Source: Streptomyces halstedii (lineage in GTDB: Bacteria; Actinomycetota; Actinomycetes; Streptomycetales; Streptomycetaceae). Taken from it: a stretch of 64,000 nt of DNA. Where the stretch lies: positions 1 to 64,000 of the forward strand of contig JOAZ01000025.1 of NCBI GenBank assembly GCA_000720535.1, in the 5' to 3' direction. Shown in pieces: positions 43,993 through 52,577 of the stretch. Numbering within the stretch: position 1 is the first letter of the stretch; every line of letters starts with the position of its first letter. The notes beneath the pieces are model-generated. The model was not told the DNA's origin. It saw only the letters and a program-made list of their open reading frames with translations, and did no database searches. The position numbers and the translations under genes are program-made.

Positions 43993-45197
43993 ATGGGTAT
44001 CTCCGCGGAGGGATCCGACGTCCTGGTCGTCGGTGGCGGCCTCATCGGTCTGGTGACGGCCTGGCGGTCGGCGCAGCGGGGGCTGCGCACCACGGTGGCC
44101 GACCCGGAGCCGGGCGGCGGGGCCGCCCGGGTGGCGGCCGGGATGCTGGCCGCCGTCACCGAGCTCCATCACGGCGAGCAGATGCTGCTCGGCCTCAACG
44201 TCGCCTCCGCCGCACGCTATCCGGCGTTCGTGGCCGAGCTGGAGGAGGCGAGCGGCCAGGGGACCGGGTTCCGGGCGTGCGGCACCCTGTCGGTCGCGCT
44301 GGACACCGACGACCGGGCCCATCTGCGGGAGCTGCACGCGTTGCAGCGGCGGTCGGGGCTGGCGTCGGAATGGCTGAGCGGGCGGGAGTGCCGCCGTCTT
44401 GAACCGATGCTCGCCCCGGGGGTGCGCGGGGGGCTGCGGGTCGACGGTGACCACCAGGTCGATCCCCGGCGGCTGACCGCGGCCCTGGTCACGGCGTGCG
44501 AGCGGGCCGGGGTCGTCTTCCGGCGCGGCTGGGCGGAGCGGCTGTCCGTCACCGGCGACCGGGCGGCGGGCGTGGTCCTGGCGGACGGCGCCCGGCTGGA
44601 CGCGGACCAGGTCGTCCTCGCCGGGGGCAGTCTCAGCGGCCGGCTCGCGGGTCTGCCCGAGGAGGTGCTGCCGCCGGTCCGGCCGGTCAAGGGGCAGGTG
44701 CTCCGGCTGAGGGTCCCGCCGGTGTACGCCCCCTTCCTCAGCCGGACCGTACGGGCCGTGGTGCGCGGCAGTCACGTCTACCTCGTCCCGCGCGCCGACG
44801 GTGAGCTGGTCGTGGGCGCGACCAGTGAGGAGATGGGCTGGGACGTCACGGTCACCGCGGGCGGGGTCTACGAGCTGCTGCGCGACGCCCATGAGCTGGT
44901 GCCCGGCATCACCGAGCTGCCGCTGACCGAGACCCGGGCGGGCCTGCGCCCCGCCACGCCGGACAACGCCCCGCTGCTGGGCCCGACGGCCCTGCCGGGG
45001 CTGCACCTCGCGACGGGCCACCACCGCAACGGGGTGCTGCTCACCCCGGTCACCGGCGAGGTGATGGCCACACTGCTGACGACGGGCGAAGTCCCGGAGC
45101 TGGCGCAGCCGTTCACGCCGGGCCGGTTCGCCACCGAGGGCTCCCGTGAGCCCGTCCGGGCGTCCGTACACCCATCCGCGCACCAGGAGCAGCCCGC

Positions 45198-45201
<4 letters not shown>
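43993..45201 (+). CDS. thiO: Glycine oxidase ThiO
   Basis: 402-aa FAD enzyme producing iminoglycine for thiazole formation. N-terminal DVLVVGGGLIGLVTAWRSAQRG (residues about 9-30), GGGAARVAAGMLA, VRPVKGQVLRL, and the C-terminal LHLATGHHRNGVLLTPVTG are characteristic. ATG 43993 follows the TPP riboswitch SD by 12 bases. The stop overlaps thiS (ATGA). Confidence 0.95.
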
Positions 45202-46273
<1,072 letters not shown>

Positions 46274-46398
46274 GACCGCCTCCGGGACGCCGCCCCGGTC
46301 ACGGCATGCACGTGTCCCTGTCACGGCTGCGTCGCAGAACGGCCCCGGAGCGCCACCGGGGCGTCCGGGGTGTCGGTGGCGGCTCGTAGACTCACCAC

Positions 46399-48318
46399 GT
46401 GGACACGACCCTCCAGGACCCCCTTGTCGGGCAGCTGCTCGACGGCCGGTACCGCATCGACGCACGCATCGCCGTCGGCGGTATGGCCACGGTCTACCGG
46501 GCCATGGACACGCGGCTCGACCGGGTGCTCGCCCTGAAGGTGATGCACCCGACGCTGGCGACCGACGTCGCGTTCGTCGAGCGCTTCATCCGTGAGGCCA
46601 AGTCGGTGGCCAGGCTCGCCCACCCCAACGTGGTGGGCGTCTTCGACCAGGGCGCGCAGGGCGCGTACGTGTATCTGGCGATGGAGTACGTCGCCGGGTG
46701 CACCCTGCGCGACGTGCTGCGGGAGCGCGGCGCGCTCCAGCCGCGGGCCGCCCTGGACATCCTGGAGCCGGTCCTGGCCGCCCTCGGCGCCGCCCACCGG
46801 GCGGGGTTCGTGCACCGCGACATGAAGCCGGAGAACGTCCTGATCGGCGACGACGGCCGGGTGAAGGTCGCCGACTTCGGTCTCGTACGGGCCGTGGGCA
46901 CCGTGACGGACACCACCGGGTCGCTGCTGGGCACCGTGTCGTACCTCGCCCCCGAGCAGATCGAGCACGGTTCGGCCGACACCCGCTCCGACGTGTACGC
47001 CTGCGGTGTCGTGCTGTACGAGATGCTCACCGGTTCCAAGCCGCACGCCGGGGACACCGCCGCCCAGGTCATCTACCAGCACCTCAACGAGGACGTCCCC
47101 GCCCCGTCCGGCGCCGTGCCGGGCCTGGCGGCCGGGCTGGACGCGCTGGTGGCCGAGGCCACCGCCCGGGACCCGGAGCTGCGGCCCTCCGACGCGGTGG
47201 CGCTGCTCGCCCGCTCCCGTGAGGCGCGGGCGGCCCTCACCGAGGAGCAGTTGGACGCGATGCCTCCGCAGGCCCTCGCCGGCACCCACGACGCCGCCGA
47301 GGACCGTACGAGTGTGATCCCCCGGGTGATACCGGAGGGCCAGGGCACGGCCCACCACACCAGCCGGCTGGAGATGCCCCCGGACGGGCCTCCGGCCCGT
47401 CCGCGCCGGGGCGGACGGTTCGCCCTCGACCGCCGCCGGGGGATGTTCGCCGCGCTCCTCGCCCTGCTGCTGGTGCTGGGAGTGGGCTCGGGTGTCTGGT
47501 ACATCAACTCCGGGCAGTTCACCCAGGTGCCCTCCCTGCTGGGCCAGACCCAGAAGGCGGCGCAGGAGCGGCTCTCCGACGCCGGTCTGGGCCTGAAGGG
47601 TGTCGAGCGCGCCTACAGCGACACCGTCGAGCGCGGGACGGTGATCAGCAGCGACCCCGCGTCGGGCGAGCGGATCCGGGGCAACGGCTCGGTGAGGCTG
47701 GTGATCTCGCGCGGTCCGGAGGTCCTGAAGGTGCCCGACGTCGAGGGGCTCTCGCTGCCCGACGCCCGGCGGCAGCTCAAGGAGGCGGGCTTCGAACAGG
47801 GGATGGTGACCCGGGAGTTCAGCGAGGAGGTCGCGCGGGGCGAGGTCGTCCGCACGGATCCCCCCGTCGGCACCGAGCGGCACGCCGGGTCGGGGGTCGC
47901 CCTGGTCGTCAGCGAGGGCGCCCCGGTCGACGTCCCCGACGTCACGGGCCTCGACGTCGAGGACGCCACGGCGGAGCTGGCGGAGGCCGGACTGAAGGCG
48001 AAGGTCCTCCCCGACCGGATCGAGGCGCCCGAGGCCGCGGGCGAGGTCGCGAAGCAGACACCGGGCAGCGGGGCCGAGGCCGCCAAGGGCGACACGGTCG
48101 AGCTGACGGTCTCCAAGGGGCCGCGCATGATCGAGGTCCCCGACGTGACCGGCGGCGACGTGGACGAGGCCCGGGACACCCTGGAGGCGGCGGGCTTCGA
48201 GGTCAAGGTCGACCGTCCGCTGCTCTCCTTCAGCGACAAGGTCGCGAGCCAGTCCGTCAAGGGCGGCGAGAAGGCCGCCGAAGGCTCCACCATCACGATC
48301 AGGACCAGGGCGTTCTAG
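46399..48318 (+). CDS. Transmembrane Ser/Thr protein kinase with four PASTA domains
   Basis: 639 aa: Hanks-type kinase domain (residues about 16-275) with VGGMATVY glycine loop, Lys in LALKVMHP, HRDMKPENVL (about 140) and DFG (about 159); a juxtamembrane Pro/Arg region; one membrane helix (MFAALLALLLVLGVGSGVWYI, about 349-369); then four extracellular PASTA repeats (VPSLLGQTQ, VPDVEGLSL, VPDVTGLDV, VPDVTGGDV) that sense peptidoglycan or lipid II. Relatives are PknB/PknL; by position it probably equals S. coelicolor PkaF. GTG start; its TAG overlaps the next GTG. Confidence 0.95.
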   Translation: MDTTLQDPLVGQLLDGRYRIDARIAVGGMATVYRAMDTRLDRVLALKVMHPTLATDVAFVERFIREAKSVARLAHPNVVGVFDQGAQGAYVYLAMEYVAGCTLRDVLRERGALQPRAALDILEPVLAALGAAHRAGFVHRDMKPENVLIGDDGRVKVADFGLVRAVGTVTDTTGSLLGTVSYLAPEQIEHGSADTRSDVYACGVVLYEMLTGSKPHAGDTAAQVIYQHLNEDVPAPSGAVPGLAAGLDALVAEATARDPELRPSDAVALLARSREARAALTEEQLDAMPPQALAGTHDAAEDRTSVIPRVIPEGQGTAHHTSRLEMPPDGPPARPRRGGRFALDRRRGMFAALLALLLVLGVGSGVWYINSGQFTQVPSLLGQTQKAAQERLSDAGLGLKGVERAYSDTVERGTVISSDPASGERIRGNGSVRLVISRGPEVLKVPDVEGLSLPDARRQLKEAGFEQGMVTREFSEEVARGEVVRTDPPVGTERHAGSGVALVVSEGAPVDVPDVTGLDVEDATAELAEAGLKAKVLPDRIEAPEAAGEVAKQTPGSGAEAAKGDTVELTVSKGPRMIEVPDVTGGDVDEARDTLEAAGFEVKVDRPLLSFSDKVASQSVKGGEKAAEGSTITIRTRAF

Positions 48319-49205
48319 TGCCGACCACATCCCCCGCCGCCACCCGCAACCCCGTCGGCGGCCATGTGCCGGTGGCCGGCGGCCTCGCCAGGACCGGCCT
48401 CGGCTACGCGCGGGAGCTGGCGGCCGAGGCCGTGCAGGTCTTCGTGGCCAACCCGCGCGGCTGGGCCACACCGCCCGGCAACCCGGCCCAGGACGAGCTG
48501 TTCCGGTCCCGGTGCCACCAGGAGTCGATACCGGCGTACGTCCACGCCCCGTATCTGATCAACTTCGGCTCGCACACCGAGGCGACGGTGGACAGCTCCG
48601 TGCGGTCGCTGCGCCACTCGCTGCGCCGGGCCCGGGAGATCGGCGCCCTCGGTGTGGTGGTCCACACCGGCTCGGCCACCGGCGGGCGCCCGCGCGAGGT
48701 GGCGCTGGCCCAGGTGCGCGAGCGCCTCAGGCCGCTGCTGGACGAGCTGACCCACGACGACGACCCGTTCCTGCTGCTGGAGTCGACCGCCGGGCAGGGG
48801 TCCTCGCTCTGCTCCCGGACCTGGGACTTCGGCCCGTACTTCGAGGCCCTGGACTTCCATCCCAAGCTCGGCGTCTGCCTGGACACCTGCCACGTCTACG
48901 CGGCGGGCCACGACCTGGCGGGCCCCGCCGGGATGCGGCAGACCCTGGACCTGCTGGTGGACACCGTGGGCGAGGGCCGGCTGAAGCTGATCCACGCCAA
49001 CGACTCGAAGGACGTGGTGGGCGCGCACAAGGACCGCCACGCGAACATCGGGGCGGGCCACATCGGGGCCGGGCCGTTCCGCGAACTGTTCTCGCACCCC
49101 GCGACCGACGGCGTACCGCTGGTCATCGAGACGCCCGGCGGCAAGGAGGGGCACGCGGCGGACGTGGCCCGGCTGAAGGGCCTCCGGGACTCCCCCGCCG
49201 TCTGA
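48318..49205 (+). CDS. nfo: Deoxyribonuclease IV (endonuclease IV, AP endonuclease)
   Basis: 295-aa TIM-barrel zinc endonuclease of base-excision repair. The family strings are visible: GGLARTGLGYARELAAEAVQVF, YVHAPYLINFGS, VVVHTGSATG, LLLESTAGQGSSL, GVCLDTCHVYAAGHD, HANDSKDVVGAHKDRHANIGAGHIG and VIETPGG. The GTG start shares a base with the kinase stop (TAGTG), implying translational coupling. Confidence 0.93.
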   Translation: MPTTSPAATRNPVGGHVPVAGGLARTGLGYARELAAEAVQVFVANPRGWATPPGNPAQDELFRSRCHQESIPAYVHAPYLINFGSHTEATVDSSVRSLRHSLRRAREIGALGVVVHTGSATGGRPREVALAQVRERLRPLLDELTHDDDPFLLLESTAGQGSSLCSRTWDFGPYFEALDFHPKLGVCLDTCHVYAAGHDLAGPAGMRQTLDLLVDTVGEGRLKLIHANDSKDVVGAHKDRHANIGAGHIGAGPFRELFSHPATDGVPLVIETPGGKEGHAADVARLKGLRDSPAV

Positions 49206-49291
49206 CGGCCCCGCGGGCAGGTGGTCAGCCGCGGCGGAGCGGCACGCCGTGGCGCACGGCCACCACCCCGGGCCGTACCGGCACGGCGGTC

Positions 49292-49924
49292 TCAGAGCTC
49301 GGGGCCGTCCCCGGGCTCCTCCTGGTAGGAATAGCGCTGCTCGCTCCAGGGGTCGCCGATGTTGTGGTAGCCGCGCTCCTCCCAGAAACCACGGCGGTCG
49401 GCGGTCATGTACTCGATGCCGCGGACCCATTTCGGGCCCTTCCAGGCGTACAGGTGGGGCACGATCAGACGCAGCGGGAATCCGTGTTCCGCGGTGAGCA
49501 GTTCGCCGTCCTTGTGGGTGGCGAAGAGGGTCCGGTCGGAAAGGAAGTCGGCCAGTCTGACATTCGAACTGAAGCCGTATTCGGCCCACACCATCACATG
49601 GCTGACCTCGGGCGCGGGCGGCGCGAGGTCCACGATCTCGCGGGCGGGCACACCACCCCATTCCGCGCCCAGCATGCTGAATTTCGTCACGCAGTGCAGG
49701 TCGGCGACCACGGTCGAGAACGGCAGCTCGGTGAATTCACGATGGTTCCAGCAGCGTTTGTCGCCGTCCGCCGTGGCACCGAAGACGCGGAACTCCCAGC
49801 GGTCCGGTCTGAACGTGGGTACGGGGCCGTAATGCGTGACCGGCCAGCCGCGTTGCAGCCGCTGGCCCGGCGGAAGTCCGGACTGCTCCGCTGTGCCGCG
49901 TTCCCGGCTTTCCGGCTGACCCAT
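49292..49924 (-). CDS. Sulfite-oxidase-like molybdopterin oxidoreductase (YedY type)
   Basis: 210-aa protein containing only the molybdopterin-binding domain. Cys in DLHCVTKFSMLG is the molybdenum ligand; WEFRVFGATADGDKRCWNHREFTELPF, HKDGELLTAEHGFPLRLIVPHLYAWKGPKWV and DPWSEQRYSYQE are family segments. There is no signal peptide, so it is probably cytoplasmic, unlike E. coli MsrP/YedY. The ATG has GGAGGT directly against it, so the exact start is uncertain. Confidence 0.88.
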   Translation of the reverse strand: MGQPESRERGTAEQSGLPPGQRLQRGWPVTHYGPVPTFRPDRWEFRVFGATADGDKRCWNHREFTELPFSTVVADLHCVTKFSMLGAEWGGVPAREIVDLAPPAPEVSHVMVWAEYGFSSNVRLADFLSDRTLFATHKDGELLTAEHGFPLRLIVPHLYAWKGPKWVRGIEYMTADRRGFWEERGYHNIGDPWSEQRYSYQEEPGDGPEL

Positions 49925-49988
49925 ACCTCCATGGTGACAGACAGGCGGGGGTGGTCATGACCACGGAGAGTCGATCCGGACAATACGG

Positions 49989-50006
49989 AGTAAGTATGCA
50001 CTTACT
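49989..50006. promoter_or_regulatory. Palindromic operator candidate between the molybdo-oxidoreductase and bfr
   Basis: AGTAAGT and ACTTACT, perfect 7-bp arms around ATGC, lie about midway in the divergent gap, 69 bp before the bfr ATG. It does not fit the IdeR/DmdR iron-box consensus. I do not recognise the binding protein. Confidence 0.5.
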
Positions 50007-50075
50007 GGACGGCCGGGAAGCGCGGTGCGAGGATGCGCGCACACGTGCCCGCCCAGGTTGGAAGGAGCCTTGACG

Positions 50076-50555
50076 ATGCAGGGCGACCCCGAGGTCATCG
50101 AGTTCCTGAACGAACAGCTGACCGCCGAATTGACCGCCATCAACCAGTACTTCCTGCACGCGAAGATGCAGGACCACCGCGGCTGGACGAAGCTCGCCAA
50201 ACACACCCGGGCCGAGTCGTTCGACGAGATGAAGCACGCGGAGATCCTCACCGACCGGATCCTGCTGCTGGACGGACTGCCCAACTACCAGCGGCTCTTC
50301 CATGTGCGCGTGGGCCAGACCGTCACGGAGATGTTCGAGGCGGACCGCCAGGTCGAGGTCGAGGCGATCGACCGGCTGCGGCGCGGCGTCGACCTGATGC
50401 GCGCCAAGAGCGACATCACGTCCGCCAACATCTTCGAACGGATCCTGGAGGACGAGGAGCACCACATCGACTACCTCGACACCCAGCTGGAACTGATCGA
50501 GAAGCTCGGGGAGCCGCTCTACCTCGCCCAGGTCATCGAGCAGGTCGAACTCTGA
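50076..50555 (+). CDS. bfr: Bacterioferritin
   Basis: 159-aa ferritin-like four-helix protein storing iron. The start MQGDPEVIEFLNEQLTAELTAINQYF (ferroxidase Glu18-type), Met in HAKMQDHRGW (haem ligand position), KHTRAESFDEMKHAEILTDRIL and EDEEHHIDYLDTQLELI give all ferroxidase-centre ligands. ATG 50076 has GAAGGAG 8 bases upstream. The next gene on the opposite strand encodes the ferredoxin that mobilises its iron. Confidence 0.97.
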   Translation: MQGDPEVIEFLNEQLTAELTAINQYFLHAKMQDHRGWTKLAKHTRAESFDEMKHAEILTDRILLLDGLPNYQRLFHVRVGQTVTEMFEADRQVEVEAIDRLRRGVDLMRAKSDITSANIFERILEDEEHHIDYLDTQLELIEKLGEPLYLAQVIEQVEL

Positions 50556-50573
50556 TCCACGGCCGGGGCGGCC

Positions 50574-50810
50574 TCAGGCGGCGTCGCGGAGCCCGGTGAC
50601 CGCGGTCACGGCGGGCCGGGCGCGGGGGGCGAGCTGCTCCCGGCGCGGGCTCTCACCACGGCCCAGCAGCGCCTGGATCCGGCGGACACAGCCGCCGCAG
50701 TCGGTGCCGGCCTTGCAGGCGGACGCGATCTGGCGGGGTGTGCACGCGCCGTCGGCCGCATGCTGCTCGACCTGCTGCTCGGTGATGCCGAAGCAGGAGC
50801 AGACGAACAT
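50574..50810 (-). CDS. bfd: Bacterioferritin-associated ferredoxin-like protein
   Basis: 78-aa BFD-like [2Fe-2S] protein. The ligands fit CxC ... CxxC: CSCFGIT at the start and TDCGGC (about residue 37), with Cys in SACKAG nearby. It reduces core iron in bacterioferritin for release. ATG 50810 has GGAGG 8 bases upstream. The C-terminal 30 residues are Arg/Ala-rich. It is convergent with bfr, with an iron box in its promoter, which fits expression under iron starvation. Confidence 0.92.
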   Translation of the reverse strand: MFVCSCFGITEQQVEQHAADGACTPRQIASACKAGTDCGGCVRRIQALLGRGESPRREQLAPRARPAVTAVTGLRDAA

Positions 50811-50859
50811 GCGGTACACCTCCCGACGGGTCGGTCGCGGCGCCGTCCCGACGTTTCGG

Positions 50860-50878
50860 TGAGGCATGCCTTACCTTA
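50860..50878 (-). promoter_or_regulatory. IdeR/DmdR-type iron box upstream of bfd
   Basis: Read on the minus strand, TAAGGTAAGGCATGCCTCA matches the 19-bp consensus TWAGGTWAGSCTWACCTWA at 16 positions. It lies 49 bp before the bfd ATG. Confidence 0.8.
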
Positions 50879-50911
50879 CTCGTCACCCCTGGTGGGTGAA
50901 AGCCCGGTACG

Positions 50912-50952
50912 GACGGTGGGGCACGGATCACATGGATCCGTGCCCCACCGTC
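50912..50952 (-). terminator. Terminator of the DAHP synthase gene
   Basis: Perfect 18-bp arms (GACGGTGGGGCACGGATC and complement) with a 5-base loop, 24 bp past the aroH stop. Confidence 0.85.
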
Positions 50953-50975
50953 GTGCCGGAGGAGGTGCGCCGCGC

Positions 50976-52322
50976 CTACTGGTCGCGGTACATCTCGGCG
51001 ACCAGGAAGGCCAGGTCCAGGGACTGGCTGCGGTTCAGGCGCGGGTCGCAGGCCGTCTCGTAACGCTGGTGCAGGTCGTCCACGAAGATCTCGTCACCGC
51101 CGCCGACGCACTCGGTGACGTCGTCCCCGGTCAGCTCGACGTGGATGCCGCCCGGGTGCGTACCGAGGGCCTTGTGCACCTCGAAGAAGCCCTTGACCTC
51201 GTCCAGGACGTCGTCGAAGCGGCGCGTCTTGTGGCCGGAGGCGGCCTCGAAGGTGTTGCCGTGCATCGGGTCGGTCACCCACACCACGGCGGCACCGGAG
51301 GCGGTGACCTTCTCGACCAGCTCGGGCAGCGTGTCGCGGACCTTGTCGGCGCCCATGCGGACGATGAAGGTCAGCCGGCCCGGCTCGCGCTCGGGGTCGA
51401 GGCGGTCGATGTAGCCGAGCGCCTCGTCGACGGTGGTCGTCGGACCGAGCTTGATGCCGATGGGGTTGCGGATCTTCGAGGCGAACTCGATGTGCGCGCC
51501 GTCCATCTGGCGGGTGCGCTCACCGACCCAGACCATGTGGCCGGAGGTGTCGTAGAGCAGGTCGGTGCGCGAGTCGGTGCGGGTGAGCGCCGACTCGTAG
51601 TCGAGCAGCAGCGCCTCGTGCGAGGCGTAGAACTCGACCGCCTTGAACTCGGCCGGGTCCGTGCCGCAGGCCTCCATGAAGTTCAGCGCGTTGTCGATCT
51701 CGCGGGCCAGCGCCTCGTAACGCTGCCCGGACGGCGAGGACTTCACGAAGTCCTGGTTCCAGGCGTGCACCTGGCGCAGGTCCGCGTACCCGCCGGTGGT
51801 GAAGGCGCGGACGAGGTTGAGCGTGGAGGAGGACGCGTGGTACATCCGCTTCAGCCGCTCGGGGTCCGGGACACGGTCCTCTTCGGTGAACGCGAAGCCG
51901 TTGACCGAGTCGCCGCGGTAGGTCGGCAGGGTCACGCCGTCGCGGGTCTCGGTCGGCTTGGAGCGCGGCTTGGAGTACTGGCCCGCGATCCGGCCGATCT
52001 TGACGACGGGCACCGAGGCCGCGTAGGTCAGGACGGCGCTCATCTGGAGCAGTGTCTTGAGCTTGGCGCGGATGTGCTCGGCCGACACGGCGTCGAAGGC
52101 CTCGGCGCAGTCGCCCCCCTGGAGCAGGAACGCCTCGCCCTTGGCGACGGCTCCCAGGCGGGCGCGCAGCTGGTCGCACTCGCCCGCGAAGACGAGCGGC
52201 GGATAGGTTTCGAGGTCCGCGATCACATCGCGCAGTGCCTCGGCATCCGGGTACTCGGGCTGCTGCGCCGCGGGAAGGTCTCGCCAGGTGTGGCCACCGG
52301 CGACGGAGGTATTGGCGTTCAC
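50976..52322 (-). CDS. aroH: Class II 3-deoxy-7-phosphoheptulonate synthase (DAHP synthase)
   Basis: First enzyme of the shikimate pathway, joining PEP and erythrose-4-phosphate. The 448-aa product is of the plant-like class II: WRDLPAAQQPEYPDA, PLVFAGECDQLRARLGAVAKGEAFLLQGGDCAEAF (metal Cys), GRIAGQYSKPRS, KLGPTT, RMGADKVRDTLPELV, WVTDPMHGNTFEA and the DPRLNRSQSLDLAF ending. GTG 52322 with GGAGG 5 bases upstream is the start; upstream in-frame sequence is in the shared promoter region. It is divergent from the trp leader. Confidence 0.96.
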   Translation of the reverse strand: MNANTSVAGGHTWRDLPAAQQPEYPDAEALRDVIADLETYPPLVFAGECDQLRARLGAVAKGEAFLLQGGDCAEAFDAVSAEHIRAKLKTLLQMSAVLTYAASVPVVKIGRIAGQYSKPRSKPTETRDGVTLPTYRGDSVNGFAFTEEDRVPDPERLKRMYHASSSTLNLVRAFTTGGYADLRQVHAWNQDFVKSSPSGQRYEALAREIDNALNFMEACGTDPAEFKAVEFYASHEALLLDYESALTRTDSRTDLLYDTSGHMVWVGERTRQMDGAHIEFASKIRNPIGIKLGPTTTVDEALGYIDRLDPEREPGRLTFIVRMGADKVRDTLPELVEKVTASGAAVVWVTDPMHGNTFEAASGHKTRRFDDVLDEVKGFFEVHKALGTHPGGIHVELTGDDVTECVGGGDEIFVDDLHQRYETACDPRLNRSQSLDLAFLVAEMYRDQ

Positions 52323-52389
52323 GGTCACCTCCCCCACATTACGGGGTCGGACAGGGCGTCCATCCGGGCGCTCAACACGTGAGACGCGC

Positions 52390-52418
52390 GCTCGTCCGGG
52401 CGGCGGGTCCGCTAGGGT
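52390..52418 (+). promoter_or_regulatory. Predicted promoter of the trp leader transcript
   Basis: TAGGGT at 52413-52418 is a plausible -10; no strong -35 is visible. The leader ATG is only 8 bases beyond its end, so the leader peptide would be read from a leaderless transcript. Confidence 0.45.
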
Positions 52419-52425
52419 TCGGTCC

Positions 52426-52482
52426 ATGTTCGCGCAGACGACCCAGAACTGGTGGTGGACCGCTCATCCGGCGGCCCACTGA
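52426..52482 (+). CDS. trpL: Tryptophan-operon leader peptide
   Basis: 18 codons, MFAQTTQNWWWTAHPAAH, with three consecutive Trp codons at positions 9-11. Ribosome stalling here when charged tRNA-Trp is scarce would prevent the downstream terminator hairpin. The peptide lies 95 bp before the anthranilate synthase gene. A comparable trp attenuator is known in Streptomyces venezuelae. Confidence 0.95.
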   Translation: MFAQTTQNWWWTAHPAAH

Positions 52483-52505
52483 CACATCGCGCGCACAGAC
52501 TTCGC

Positions 52506-52530
52506 GAAGGCCGCCCGAGGGGCGGCCTTC
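52506..52530 (+). terminator. Attenuator hairpin of the trp leader
   Basis: GAAGGCCGCC / GGCGGCCTTC arms with a 5-base loop, 23 bp past the leader stop codon; no long U-tract. An alternative pairing with upstream leader sequence is expected but was not folded. Confidence 0.8.
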
Positions 52531-52577
52531 TCCGCGTTCGGGAGCCGGAGCCGTTCCTCCATCCGGAAGGAACTCCC

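Noticed and set aside
46321-48471. Long open frame antisense to the PASTA kinase gene
   Set aside because: Mirrors the GC bias of the kinase; no recognisable protein features.
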